64,000 nucleotides of DNA from an uncultured Oscillospiraceae bacterium (GTDB lineage Bacteria; Bacillota; Clostridia; Oscillospirales; Oscillospiraceae): the NCBI GenBank assembly GCA_934589675.1, contig CAKTOF010000001.1, positions 1-64,000 on the forward strand, in the 5' to 3' direction. The position numbers and the translations under genes are program-made. The notes under the pieces are model-generated. The model did no database searches and was not told the DNA's origin. It saw nothing but the letters and a program-made list of their open reading frames with translations. Positions 54,947 through 64,000 of this stretch are shown here, piece by piece; position 1 is the first letter of the stretch, and every line of letters begins with the position of its first letter.

Positions 54947-56314
54947 GGCTTCGTTGATGATCAGCCCGTGCTTTTTCCAAAGGCCGCTGAAATAATAGAC
55001 GCCGCCGACGAGCATCGGAGCATAGCCCGCGATGGCGTTGCCGTACCAGAAGCCCGCGATGCCGAGGTCAAGCACGACGCCGAGCAGGTACGATAGCCCC
55101 ACGCGCGCCGCGACAGAGTCGATCAGCCCCATGACGAGCGAGAGCGACGCGAAGCCCTGCCCGTTGATGAGCGCGATGAACGGCGCGCGCGCAGCGAAGC
55201 CGAAGAAGATGAGTACGGCGATGGGCGCATACGACGGCGCCATGGCCAGCACGTCCGGGTCGGTGTTGAACAGGCCGAACACCGCCTCCGGTGCGGCGAG
55301 CATAATGGCTGAGAGCACGGCGCAGAACGCGCAGCCCACCACGGCGATGACGGCCATGATGCGGCTGACGCGCTCGGGCTTGCCCGCGCCGAAGTTCTGG
55401 CCTGCCATGGACGAGCCGGCCGTATTGAGCGACGTCGTGACGACGCTTGCAATATGGCCGAGCTTATTGCCGACGCCCGTAACGGCCGAGGCCGTGACGC
55501 CGTAGGCGTTGATGAACGAGTTGACGAACATCTGCGAAATGCAGATCGCGCTGTACTGCAGGCACATCGGCAGCCCCAGCCGGATGAGCACCCGCACGGC
55601 CTCGCCGTCCGGCCGGAAGCTCGCGGGGCGGAAATCGAAGCCGAAGCTCTCGCGGCGGCAGTAGAGATAAATAACAGAGCCGACAAACGAGACAGCCTGC
55701 CCGATCACTGTGGCAAGCGCCGCGCCGCGCGCGCCCATTTTCAGCCCCGCGACGAACACGAGGTCTAAAATCAGGTTTGTAACGGCCGCGATGGCGATGA
55801 ACACGAACGGCCGCCGCGAGTCGCCCATGCCGCGCAGAACGGCGCTGACGATGTTGTATCCGAAGATAAAAAACGTGCCGGCAAAGCAGACGATGGTGTA
55901 GTCATACGCCTGCCCGTACGCCGCGTCCGGCGTGTTGAGCGCGCGCAGCAGCGGGTGCGCCAGCGCGCACGCGGCGGCCATGACGGCAAACGACGCGCCC
56001 AGAATGCACGAGAACATCGTGCCGATCGTCCGGCGGACGGCGTCCCGGTCGCCGCGGCCGACGTACTGCGAAATGAGGATCTGCCCAGCGGACGTGAAGC
56101 CCATGCCGATGAACGTCGTGAGCTGGAGCGCCTCGCCGCCGATGGCGACGGCCGAAAGCCCCGCCGCGCCGACAAATCGGCCGACAATGACCATATCGAC
56201 GAGATTATAGAGCGTCTGCAAAAGATTCGACAGCATAAACGGCAGCGCGAAAATGAGCAGCTGCCGCGTCACACTTCCGCTCGTCAGGTCGCGGATCATG
56301 GATTTTTCCCGCAA
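54944..56314 (-). CDS. MATE family efflux transporter
   Basis: 456 aa. Twelve-helix cation-coupled exporter, DinF/NorM-like: LLIFALPFMLSNLLQTLYNLVDMVIVGRFVG in the first helix pair, repeated in the second half (GLPMCLQYSAICISQMFVNSFI). The start is probably TTG 56314 with AAGGTGG 6 bp upstream; ATG 56299 is the alternative with a weaker site. Substrate unknown. Confidence 0.92.
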   Translation of the reverse strand: MREKSMIRDLTSGSVTRQLLIFALPFMLSNLLQTLYNLVDMVIVGRFVGAAGLSAVAIGGEALQLTTFIGMGFTSAGQILISQYVGRGDRDAVRRTIGTMFSCILGASFAVMAAACALAHPLLRALNTPDAAYGQAYDYTIVCFAGTFFIFGYNIVSAVLRGMGDSRRPFVFIAIAAVTNLILDLVFVAGLKMGARGAALATVIGQAVSFVGSVIYLYCRRESFGFDFRPASFRPDGEAVRVLIRLGLPMCLQYSAICISQMFVNSFINAYGVTASAVTGVGNKLGHIASVVTTSLNTAGSSMAGQNFGAGKPERVSRIMAVIAVVGCAFCAVLSAIMLAAPEAVFGLFNTDPDVLAMAPSYAPIAVLIFFGFAARAPFIALINGQGFASLSLVMGLIDSVAARVGLSYLLGVVLDLGIAGFWYGNAIAGYAPMLVGGVYYFSGLWKKHGLIINEA

Positions 56315-56378
56315 GTAAAACCACCTTCCCTCTGCTTGCCTTTTATCATAGCACGCCGCCGAACAATTCGCAAACCAT

Positions 56379-56410
56379 AAAAAGCGGCCGCCCGGTACAG
56401 CCGGGCGGCC
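56379..56410 (-). terminator. rpoD operon terminator
   Basis: 10-bp stem GGCCGCCCGG/CCGGGCGGCC (loop TACAG), TTTTTATGG on the minus strand. Confidence 0.88.
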
Positions 56411-56420
56411 GGGTGCGGGA

Positions 56421-57698
<1,278 letters not shown>

Positions 57699-57701
57699 GG
57701 C

Positions 57702-59450
57702 TCATCCTCCGTATCCTTTGGTTTGTTTGAGTTGTTCCCACATCTGCTTGACGTCTTTGTCCTTTTTAGACTGCGAAAGGCCGCTCTCCTGCAGGATCGT
57801 GGCCACATAATCATCCAATTCGTCCTCCGACACGACCGTGTCGCGCTGCGCCACGGCCGTCAGGTGCGCCAGCTCATCCGGCGTAAAGTCCGCCTCGAGC
57901 AGCGACAGCGACGGCGTGAGCCCCTGATCGTGCAGGTTGTTCAGCGCCGCATACGCCCGGCCGAGCAGCGCGGACGAAAACTGCTCCGGCGCGAGCGCGC
58001 CGAGCTTGTCGAAAAGCGCCGGCTCCGTCAGCACAAGGCGCAGCACGCCCTCCTCGGCCAGCGCCGAGCGCACGTTTTCATAGTGGAGCGACCGCGCCCT
58101 CGGCTGCATTGCGTCCACGGGCGCGAGGTCCTGCTTTTCCTGTTTTTTCCTGGCGGCCTCCACGCGGCGGCGGTAGGCGTTTTTGATCTCCTGCCCCATC
58201 GCCTCCGGCGTGATGCCGGCCTGCTCGGCTGCGCGCGCGCCGTAGAGGTCGCGCTCGATGGCGCTCGGCAGCGTGGCGAGGTACCGCGCGGCCTGCTTGC
58301 CGAATTCGGCCTTCTGGTCGTCGAGCGACAGGTCGAACTTCGAGGCGATGGTGCGCAGCTGATACTCCACGGGATTCTCCGTCCTGTCGAGCAGCAGGCG
58401 GAAGCGGTCGGCGCCGAATTTTTTTAAGAATTCGTCCGGATCCTTCGCGCCGCTCATGCGCAGCACGCGCACCTGCACGCCGCTCTGCTCGAGCAGCGAG
58501 ATGGCGCGCTGCGTCGCGTTCTGGCCAGCCGCGTCGGCGTCATAGGTGATGACGACCTCGCGCGTGTACTTGGCCAGAAGCGTCACATGGTCCTCCGTCA
58601 GCGACGTGCCGAGCGAGGCCACGGCGCAGTCAAAGCCGTACTGGTGGAGCGTGATGGCGTCCATGTAGCCCTCGGTGAGGATGAGCCGCCCCTGCTTGCT
58701 CTTTTTGGCGATGTTGAGCGCGAAGAGATTCTTGCGCTTGTTGAAAATGATCGTCTCGGGCGAGTTGAGATACTTCGGCTCGCCCGCGCCTAAAATGCGG
58801 CCGCCGAAGCCGATGATGTTGCCGCGCACGTCGATGATCGGGAACATGACGCGGCCGCGGAAGCGGTCGTAGATCGTGCCCTTTTCGCGGCTGGCCACGG
58901 CGAGGCCGGCGTCGAGAAGCTCCTGCTTGTCATAGCCCTTTTTCGCCATGGCGTCGATGAGGCCGCTCCACCCGTCCGGCGCAAAGCCGAGGCCGAAGCG
59001 CGTGCGGATGGCCTGCGGCACGGCGCGGCCGCCCAGGTATTCCCGCCCGGGCGCTCCGAGGCGCTCGTCTTGCAGGCAGGCGTGGAAATAGCGCGCCGCG
59101 TCGCGGCAGAGCGCCCACAGGCGCTCTTTTCTTTTATATGTAGATTCGTAGCCGTCATCCGTCGGAACTTCCATCCCTGCGCGCTTTGCGAGAAATCGGA
59201 CGGCGTCGGGAAAGTCGAGGTTTTCCTGCTCCATGACAAAGCGGATGACGCCGCCGCCCTTGTGGCAGCCGAAGCAGTAGAAGATGCCCTTGTCCGGCGC
59301 GACGGAGAAGGACGGCGTTTTCTCTGAGTGGAACGGGCACAGGCCGAACAGGTTCGACCCGCGCCGCGTCAGCGAGACGTACTGCCCCACGACGTCGTCA
59401 ATGGGACTGCGCGCGATGAGCTCGTCTAAAAATGCGGGTGAAAATGCCAT
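57702..59450 (-). CDS. dnaG: DNA primase DnaG
   Basis: 582 aa. Makes RNA primers at the fork. CHC2 zinc finger C38/H41/C59/C62 (CPFH...CFGC), TOPRIM core with the EGYMDAI (Glu) and TYDADAAG (Asp) motifs near 260-315, C-terminal helicase-binding domain (about 440-582). Directly before rpoD in the conserved macromolecular-synthesis order; rpsU is not present here. Confidence 0.97.
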   Translation of the reverse strand: MAFSPAFLDELIARSPIDDVVGQYVSLTRRGSNLFGLCPFHSEKTPSFSVAPDKGIFYCFGCHKGGGVIRFVMEQENLDFPDAVRFLAKRAGMEVPTDDGYESTYKRKERLWALCRDAARYFHACLQDERLGAPGREYLGGRAVPQAIRTRFGLGFAPDGWSGLIDAMAKKGYDKQELLDAGLAVASREKGTIYDRFRGRVMFPIIDVRGNIIGFGGRILGAGEPKYLNSPETIIFNKRKNLFALNIAKKSKQGRLILTEGYMDAITLHQYGFDCAVASLGTSLTEDHVTLLAKYTREVVITYDADAAGQNATQRAISLLEQSGVQVRVLRMSGAKDPDEFLKKFGADRFRLLLDRTENPVEYQLRTIASKFDLSLDDQKAEFGKQAARYLATLPSAIERDLYGARAAEQAGITPEAMGQEIKNAYRRRVEAARKKQEKQDLAPVDAMQPRARSLHYENVRSALAEEGVLRLVLTEPALFDKLGALAPEQFSSALLGRAYAALNNLHDQGLTPSLSLLEADFTPDELAHLTAVAQRDTVVSEDELDDYVATILQESGLSQSKKDKDVKQMWEQLKQTKGYGG

Positions 59451-59483
59451 GCCGGTGCCTCCTTTCCCTGATTTTCCGGGCTC

Positions 59484-60488
59484 TTAATCCCGCAGCTGCC
59501 AGGCAGTCGGGATGAAGATCTCGCTGAATTTGTAGATGGCGTATTTGTCCGTCATGCCCGCGATGTAGTCCACGACGGCGCGGGCCGTGCCGTCAATTTC
59601 CGCGATGCGGCGGTACTCCGCGCTCATGGCCTCGGGGTGGGCGTAGTAGTATTCGTAGAGGCGCTTGACGATCTCCTTCGCCTTGCCCTCCTCGCCCTTG
59701 GCGACGGGGTTGCGGTAGACCTTTTCAAACATAAAATCGCGCAGGTCGGCCATGACCGACTTGATCTCCGGCGTCATGGCAAGCTCCGCAGAGCCTGCCG
59801 AGGCCGCGATCAGATCCGTGACGAGCGTGTTGATGCGCTGCTTGTGGTTGCCGCCGAGGACGGCGGAGATGCGCTCCGGGATGTCGCGGTCGGACAGGAT
59901 GCCGGCGCGCATGGCGTCGTCGATGTCGTGGTTGATGTAGGCGATGCGGTCGGCGTAGCGGATGATCTGACCCTCGAGCGTCTCGGGGATGCGCGGGCCG
60001 GTGTGGCCGACGATGCCCATGCGCACCTCGTAGGTGAGATTCAGCCCCTCGCCGCCCTTTTCCAGCGTATCGACCACGCGCAGCGACTGCTCGTTGTGGT
60101 GAAAATCGCCGTAGATCTCGCGCAGGGCATATTCGCCTGCGTGGCCAAACGGCGTGTGGCCGAGGTCGTGGCCGAATGCGGCGGCCTCCGTCAGGTCCTC
60201 GTTGAGGCGCAGCGCGCGGGCGATGGTGCGCGCGATGCGCGCGACCTCGAGCGTGTGCGTCATGCGCGTGCGGTAATGGTCGCCCTCCGGCTGCAAAAAG
60301 ACCTGCGTCTTGTGCATCAGCCGCCGGAAGGATTTCGAGTGCAGAATGCGGTCCGTGTCGCGCTGGTAGCACGTTCGGACCGTACAGGGCGCATCCGGCC
60401 GGGCACGGCCGCGCGATTGGCGCGCGTGGGCGGCATAGGGCGCAAGGCGGTCAAATTCCTCCTGCTCGAGCTGTTCTCGGATGTCCAT
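59484..60488 (-). CDS. dgt: Deoxyguanosinetriphosphate triphosphohydrolase-like HD protein
   Basis: 334 aa. HD-domain dNTPase releasing triphosphate. Metal ligands H71/H78 region and H107-D108 (AAAFGHDLGHTPFGH). Arg-rich RDTDRILHSKSFRRL before it is family typical. Located 33 bp before dnaG, as in many Clostridia, hinting at dNTP control linked to replication. Confidence 0.93.
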   Translation of the reverse strand: MDIREQLEQEEFDRLAPYAAHARQSRGRARPDAPCTVRTCYQRDTDRILHSKSFRRLMHKTQVFLQPEGDHYRTRMTHTLEVARIARTIARALRLNEDLTEAAAFGHDLGHTPFGHAGEYALREIYGDFHHNEQSLRVVDTLEKGGEGLNLTYEVRMGIVGHTGPRIPETLEGQIIRYADRIAYINHDIDDAMRAGILSDRDIPERISAVLGGNHKQRINTLVTDLIAASAGSAELAMTPEIKSVMADLRDFMFEKVYRNPVAKGEEGKAKEIVKRLYEYYYAHPEAMSAEYRRIAEIDGTARAVVDYIAGMTDKYAIYKFSEIFIPTAWQLRD

Positions 60489-60564
60489 TGCCGGTCGCCT
60501 CCTTTTTTGAGCCTCTACCTATTCAATACGCAGGTAAATCGAAAAATCCTGTTTTTCGCAAAAA

Positions 60565-61194
60565 TTATTTTTCCAGCGGCACGGCGCGGTATTCCTCCGG
60601 GCCGAGCACGGGCGCGAGCGTGCCGGATGACAGATCCGTCAGCCGGCGGAGGACGCCCTCGGTCTGCTCCTTTGGGAACAGGCACCGCAGGCAGACATCC
60701 GCGCCATACTCCACGTCCGCAACGATGCCGCCGAAGGCGGCCGTCTCCTGCCGGACGCGCTCGAAGAGATTGTACGGGCACGGGATGTCCATGGCCTGCC
60801 AGATGCGCTTGACGGAGATGCCGGCCGCGTCGACGCCGAGCTTGGCCGACTTCGCATACGCGCGCACGAGCCCGCCCGCGCCGAGCAGCGTCCCGCCGAA
60901 ATAGCGCGTGACGACGCACAGGACGTTCTCGAGCTTTTCCCGCCGGAGCACCTCGAGCACGGGCATCCCGGCCGTGCCGCCGGGCTCGCCGTCGTCGGAG
61001 TAGCGCGTCGGGCCGTCGTGGATGATGTAGGCGTAGACGTTGTGCGTCGCGTCCCAGTGCTGCTTGCGGATGCGCTCGAGCTCGGCAAGGGCGTGGGCTT
61101 CATCCTCGCACAGGAAGATACGGCCGATGAAGCGCGAGCGCTTTTCGACAAATTCCGCCTCGCCCGCGCCGGTCGGAACGTAGAATTCCTCCAT
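60565..61194 (-). CDS. YigZ/IMPACT family protein
   Basis: 209 aa. UPF0029/Impact N-terminal domain (about 15-125) with AYIIHDG...SDDGEPGGTAG and VVTRYFGGTLLGAGGL, then a DUF1949 EF-G-like domain (about 135-195). Cytoplasmic; function unsettled, perhaps translation-related. Start 61194 with GGAGG; 2 bp after hflX. Confidence 0.92.
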   Translation of the reverse strand: MEEFYVPTGAGEAEFVEKRSRFIGRIFLCEDEAHALAELERIRKQHWDATHNVYAYIIHDGPTRYSDDGEPGGTAGMPVLEVLRREKLENVLCVVTRYFGGTLLGAGGLVRAYAKSAKLGVDAAGISVKRIWQAMDIPCPYNLFERVRQETAAFGGIVADVEYGADVCLRCLFPKEQTEGVLRRLTDLSSGTLAPVLGPEEYRAVPLEK

Positions 61195-61196
61195 GC

Positions 61197-62456
61197 TCAG
61201 CCCTCCTGCACATACTCGCGCAGGCGGCCGTATACGGCGTCGTCGCAGATGGCCTCGACGGCGATGCCGCCCTCTGAATACTCGCTGGACAGGACCTGCG
61301 CCGTCTGGTGCAGCCGGTCGAGCTGGCCGGCCATGGCATACGGCAGCAGGAATTTCGCATGGTGCAGCCCGCGGCCGAGCTCCTGCTCGACGAGCTTGCG
61401 CAGCTCGTCGATGCCCGTGCCGTCTTTGGCCGAGATGGCCACGCGCGTGCGGCCGCGCGGGATGTCCGCGTCCGTGACGAGGTCGCACTTGTTGTACGCC
61501 TCGATGACCGGCACGCCGGGCTTTGCCAGCTGCGCGATGAGACGGTCGACGACGGCGATGTGGTCGGCACGCTCGGGGTCGGCCGCGTCGATGACGTGGA
61601 TGAGAAGGTCGGCGTATTCAAGCTCTTCAAGCGTGGCCTTGAACGCCTCGACGAGGTGGTGCGGCAGCTTGGCGATGAAGCCGACGGTATCGGAGAGGAG
61701 CGCCTGACAGGTGTCGGACACGGCCAGCTGGCGCGTCGTGGTGTCAAGCGTGTCGAAAAGGCGGTTGTTGGCCGGGATCCCGGCGTCCGTCAGCAGGTTC
61801 AGAAGCGTCGATTTTCCCGCGTTCGTATAGCCGACGAGCGCGACGACGGGCACGGAGTTTTTCATGCGGCGGTCGCGCTGCACCGCGCGGATGCGGCGCA
61901 CCTCGGCAAGCTCGGCCTCCAGGCGCGTGATGCGCTGGCGGATGAGGCGGCGGTCGGTCTCAAGCTGCGTCTCGCCGGGGCCGCGCGAGCCGATGGCGCC
62001 CTCCTGACGCTCAAGGTGGGTCCACATGCCGGCAAGGCGCGGCAGCAGGTATTTGTACTGCGCCAGCTCGACCTGCAGCTTGCCCTCGCGCGTCTTGGCG
62101 CGCTGGGCGAAAATGTCCAAAATGAGCGCGCTGCGGTCGAGCACCGTGACCTCCGTCAGCTTTTCCAGCGCACGGTTCTGCGACGGGGTGAGGTCGTTGT
62201 CGAACACGACGAGATTCGCGCCCGTATGGGCGATGAGCGCGCGGAGCTCCTCGACCTTGCCCTCGCCGATGAAGCTGTGCGGATCGGGCGCGCGGCGGTT
62301 TTGCAGGATGCGGCCGCAGCATGTGCCGCCGGCCGTCTCCAGCAGGGCCTCGAGCTCGTCGAGCGTCTGCTCCGTCGCGGTCTCCTCCTTCGTGAACACG
62401 TCGGCGCTCAGCCCAACGAGCACGGCCCGTTCAATTTTCACAGGGGCGACGTCCAT
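61197..62456 (-). CDS. hflX: Ribosome-associated GTPase HflX
   Basis: 419 aa. Splits stalled or hibernating 70S ribosomes under stress. HflX N-terminal domain (1-175) with DPHSFIGEGKVEEL and the GSRGPGETQLETDRRLI linker; G domain with GYTNAGKST (about 200), SDTVGFIAKLPHHLVEAF, NKCD. Start ATG 62456 with AAGGAGG 9 bp upstream. First gene of a likely hflX-yigZ-dgt-dnaG-rpoD run. A 195-bp inverted-repeat element lies about 80 bp upstream. Confidence 0.95.
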   Translation of the reverse strand: MDVAPVKIERAVLVGLSADVFTKEETATEQTLDELEALLETAGGTCCGRILQNRRAPDPHSFIGEGKVEELRALIAHTGANLVVFDNDLTPSQNRALEKLTEVTVLDRSALILDIFAQRAKTREGKLQVELAQYKYLLPRLAGMWTHLERQEGAIGSRGPGETQLETDRRLIRQRITRLEAELAEVRRIRAVQRDRRMKNSVPVVALVGYTNAGKSTLLNLLTDAGIPANNRLFDTLDTTTRQLAVSDTCQALLSDTVGFIAKLPHHLVEAFKATLEELEYADLLIHVIDAADPERADHIAVVDRLIAQLAKPGVPVIEAYNKCDLVTDADIPRGRTRVAISAKDGTGIDELRKLVEQELGRGLHHAKFLLPYAMAGQLDRLHQTAQVLSSEYSEGGIAVEAICDDAVYGRLREYVQEG

Positions 62457-62533
62457 GGATACGCCCTCCTTACTCAATTCTAGTTTGCATTTCGATCAAG
62501 TTCCTATTCGATCCCGGCCATCTGTAGACGCCA

Positions 62534-62728
62534 CACCGTCCATATACAAAGGGCAATGCGGTTTTTCCGGCCGTGCCGGAAAAACTCCGAAGGACCCGCC
62601 GGCGAGAGAAAATTGGTGCTGGCAAGGAAGCGGCCCGCAGGCGGGCTGTCGCCCGTCAAGGGCCAATGACGCAGCCAGCGCCGATTTTATCCGTCGGCGG
62701 GCGCGTTGACATTTGTATATGGACGGTG
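62534..62728. repeat. 195-bp inverted-repeat element (MITE-like or structured RNA)
   Basis: Perfect 17-bp terminal inverted repeats, CACCGTCCATATACAAA (62534-62550) and its complement (62712-62728). Inside: 11-bp hairpin GTTTTTCCGGC/GCCGGAAAAAC (about 62560-62585) and a long imperfect stem of 27-28 nt arms (62595-62622 with 62675-62701) over a GC-rich hairpin. No open frame of note and no target-site duplication that I can see. Occupies most of the 316-bp gap between hflX and rpmE. Confidence 0.75.
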
Positions 62729-62735
62729 AATATAG

Positions 62736-62764
62736 AAAAAGCCCGCACCGATCGCGGTGCGGGC
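62736..62764 (-). terminator. rpmE terminator
   Basis: 10-bp stem GCCCGCACCG/CGGTGCGGGC, loop ATCG, five T on the minus strand (62736-62740). Confidence 0.93.
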
Positions 62765-62772
62765 TTTGCATC

Positions 62773-62973
62773 TTACTTCAGGCCGTACTTCTTGTTGAAG
62801 CGCTCGACCTTGCCGCCGGTGTCAACCAGCTTCTGCTTGCCGGTGAAGAAGGGGTGGCACTTCGAGCAGATCTCAACCTTGATGTCCTTCACGGTCGAAC
62901 CGGTCTCGATGACATTGCCGCAGGCACAGCGGATGGTGGTCTGCTGGTAGTTGGGATGGATACCCTCTTTCAT
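62773..62973 (-). CDS. rpmE: Ribosomal protein bL31, zinc-binding type
   Basis: 66 aa. 50S protein at the subunit bridge. Starts MKEGIHPNYQQTTI; zinc ligands CAC (C-x-C) and CSKC (C-x2-C), so the zinc-containing paralogue made when zinc is plentiful. ATG 62973 with GAGGTG 6 bp upstream; the GTG at 62982 lies within that site. Monocistronic. Confidence 0.96.
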   Translation of the reverse strand: MKEGIHPNYQQTTIRCACGNVIETGSTVKDIKVEICSKCHPFFTGKQKLVDTGGKVERFNKKYGLK

Positions 62974-63040
62974 TTCTTTCACCTCTTCCTTGCGTTTCGT
63001 AAAAGCGCCAAAGGCGCATTGTCAATTCATTCGCCATAGC

Positions 63041-63069
63041 ATCATAGCATAGCGCAGCACGATTTGCAA
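63041..63069 (-). promoter_or_regulatory. rpmE promoter
   Basis: TTGCAA (63064-63069), 17-bp spacer, TATGAT (63041-63046) on the minus strand. A small GCGCC-TTT/AAA-GGCGC hairpin (63005-63017) lies in the leader. Confidence 0.65.
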
Positions 63070-63094
63070 GTGTTTTTTCTAATTTCCTGTTTTC

Positions 63095-64000
63095 CTATCT
63101 GTCTTTATAGTACACGCGGATCCCCGCCGCCGCGCCGCATTCGGGCGCGGCTTCGGAAAACAGGCCGTACAGGTCAGCCGCGCGGCGCTCGAGCTCACAG
63201 TACTCCGCGTCCGGCGGGGCGTCGCCGGCGTTGATGAGCCTGACGCGCCCTTCTTCCCGCGCGCGGCGGAGCACGGCGCGGCCCAAGTCGTCGAACGCGA
63301 GCGCGCGGACGTAGGGCGCGGGCGAAAAGAGCGTTTTTTCGTCGATGCCGAGGTAGGCGCACAGCAAAAGGCGCTGCAGCCGCGTGCGCGCATAGCGGCG
63401 CGAGAGTGAGCGGCTTATGATCTCCTCGACGCTTTGCGCGCTGCGGGCGTTTTTCATGACCTTGCTCCAGAGTCCCTCCGAGCCGAACGGGACGGCCTCC
63501 CACTCCGCACCCGTCATCGCGCGAAGGCGCGCGAGCATGGCCCGCTCGCCGAAGCGCAGGTCGTGCGCGGCCGCGCCGGAAAAGCACGCGGCTGCCTCCG
63601 GCGGGACGAGCTCCGCGATGGGCTCGCCGCGCGAGATGGCCGCGCGCACGGCCGTGGCCGACGGCTCGGCCGGGTCGTCCCCGCCGTGATAGTCGCCCGC
63701 GCGGGCCAGCGCGAGCGGCCGGACGGCGCTATTTAAGCTTTGCAGCGCCTTGCAGTACTCGACCGCGAGGATGTTGTTCGGCTTCCGTAAAAGCGCGCCG
63801 CGCCCCGTCATCGCCTGCACGGCCCGCTCGCGCGCCGCGGCGAACGGCAGCCCGCGTGAAAGCTCCTCGCGCAGCAGCGCCGAGAACCGCTCCGAGCGCA
63901 GCGCCGCAGCCAGACTCCACAGCGCGTCCGCCTCGCCGCACTCGCAGCCGAACGAAAGAGCATCCACCGCGCCGAGCGCGTCGATGATGCCCACCGCGCC
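63095..64000 (-). CDS. tRNA(Met) cytidine acetate ligase TmcAL-like nucleotidyltransferase, 5' part missing
   Basis: 302 codons visible of about 400; the start lies beyond the right edge, and the frame is open to base 64000. TmcAL activates acetate with ATP to acetylate the wobble cytidine of elongator tRNA-Met. Visible: the end of the nucleotidyltransferase-like domain (DALGAVDALSFGCECGE), the hallmark KPNNILAVEYCKALQ, and the C-terminal helical domain (RSLSRRYARTRLQRLLL...). The N-terminal HIGH-like ATP motif is off the window. Confidence 0.88.
   Translation of the reverse strand, partial: GAVGIIDALGAVDALSFGCECGEADALWSLAAALRSERFSALLREELSRGLPFAAARERAVQAMTGRGALLRKPNNILAVEYCKALQSLNSAVRPLALARAGDYHGGDDPAEPSATAVRAAISRGEPIAELVPPEAAACFSGAAAHDLRFGERAMLARLRAMTGAEWEAVPFGSEGLWSKVMKNARSAQSVEEIISRSLSRRYARTRLQRLLLCAYLGIDEKTLFSPAPYVRALAFDDLGRAVLRRAREEGRVRLINAGDAPPDAEYCELERRAADLYGLFSEAAPECGAAAGIRVYYKDR

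Noticed and set aside
62534..62728. A complete insertion sequence
   Set aside because: Only 195 bp, with no transposase frame and no visible target-site duplication.

Overview
The window reads as one stretch of chromosome from a GC-rich, spore-forming, low-redox Clostridia bacterium, most like the Oscillospirales (Oscillibacter/Intestinimonas-type gut organisms). That placement is an inference. It rests on an alpha/beta small acid-soluble spore protein, a perfect CIRCE operator before groESL, DUF4317 and DUF5685 proteins, an LTA-synthase-family enzyme, rubrerythrin, and ABC importers for amino acids and peptides. Nearly all space is coding. I see no rRNA, tRNA, CRISPR, phage or transposase gene.

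Layout. 1-5.8 kb: SPFH/NfeD membrane pair (cut by the left edge), an RNA methyltransferase, a lipid kinase and groES-groEL. 5.8-6.25 kb: repeat-rich non-coding DNA. 6.3-11.1 kb: YitT protein, an AbrB-regulator/ABC-2 exporter operon, an amidase-SH3 protein, rubrerythrin and a HAD phosphatase. 11.2-19.6 kb: an old-yellow-enzyme/FeS flavoprotein, a complete branched-chain amino-acid type importer (livKHMGF) and an NTF2-like protein. 19.7-25.5 kb: a dnaK-DUF5685-DnaJ operon and a divergent LTA-synthase-like protein. 25.7-34.7 kb: a two-subunit ABC exporter, a flavodoxin-like protein, an anchored serine hydrolase, a CDP-alcohol phosphatidyltransferase fused to a VTT/DedA domain, and DUF4317. 35-48.8 kb: a peptide and amidohydrolase catabolic region (oligopeptide SBP-BCDF importer, S9 peptidase, two paralogous amidohydrolases, an IclR regulator, an M24-fold protein, malic enzyme). 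49-64 kb: housekeeping genes (SASP, DUF975/CmpB fusion, rplU-rpmA-obg, apbE-NusG_II, MATE, hflX-yigZ-dgt-dnaG-rpoD, rpmE, tmcAL).

The most unusual content is non-coding. Two copies of a modular hairpin element (13386-13557 and 25500-25741) sit between the last gene of a minus-strand ABC-transporter operon and its terminator. Stem sequences differ between copies while pairing, loops and linkers are kept, which is the signature of a structured RNA. A different 195-bp element with perfect 17-bp terminal inverted repeats lies upstream of hflX. Other points are the phosphatidyltransferase-VTT fusion, matched operator-like motifs around the IclR regulator, a palindrome spanning both -35 boxes of the divergent rplU/apbE promoters, and an L27 without the N-terminal extension usual in Firmicutes.

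Starts were chosen by ribosome-binding-site position and family N-termini. Several differ from the longest open frame, and some are TTG or GTG.
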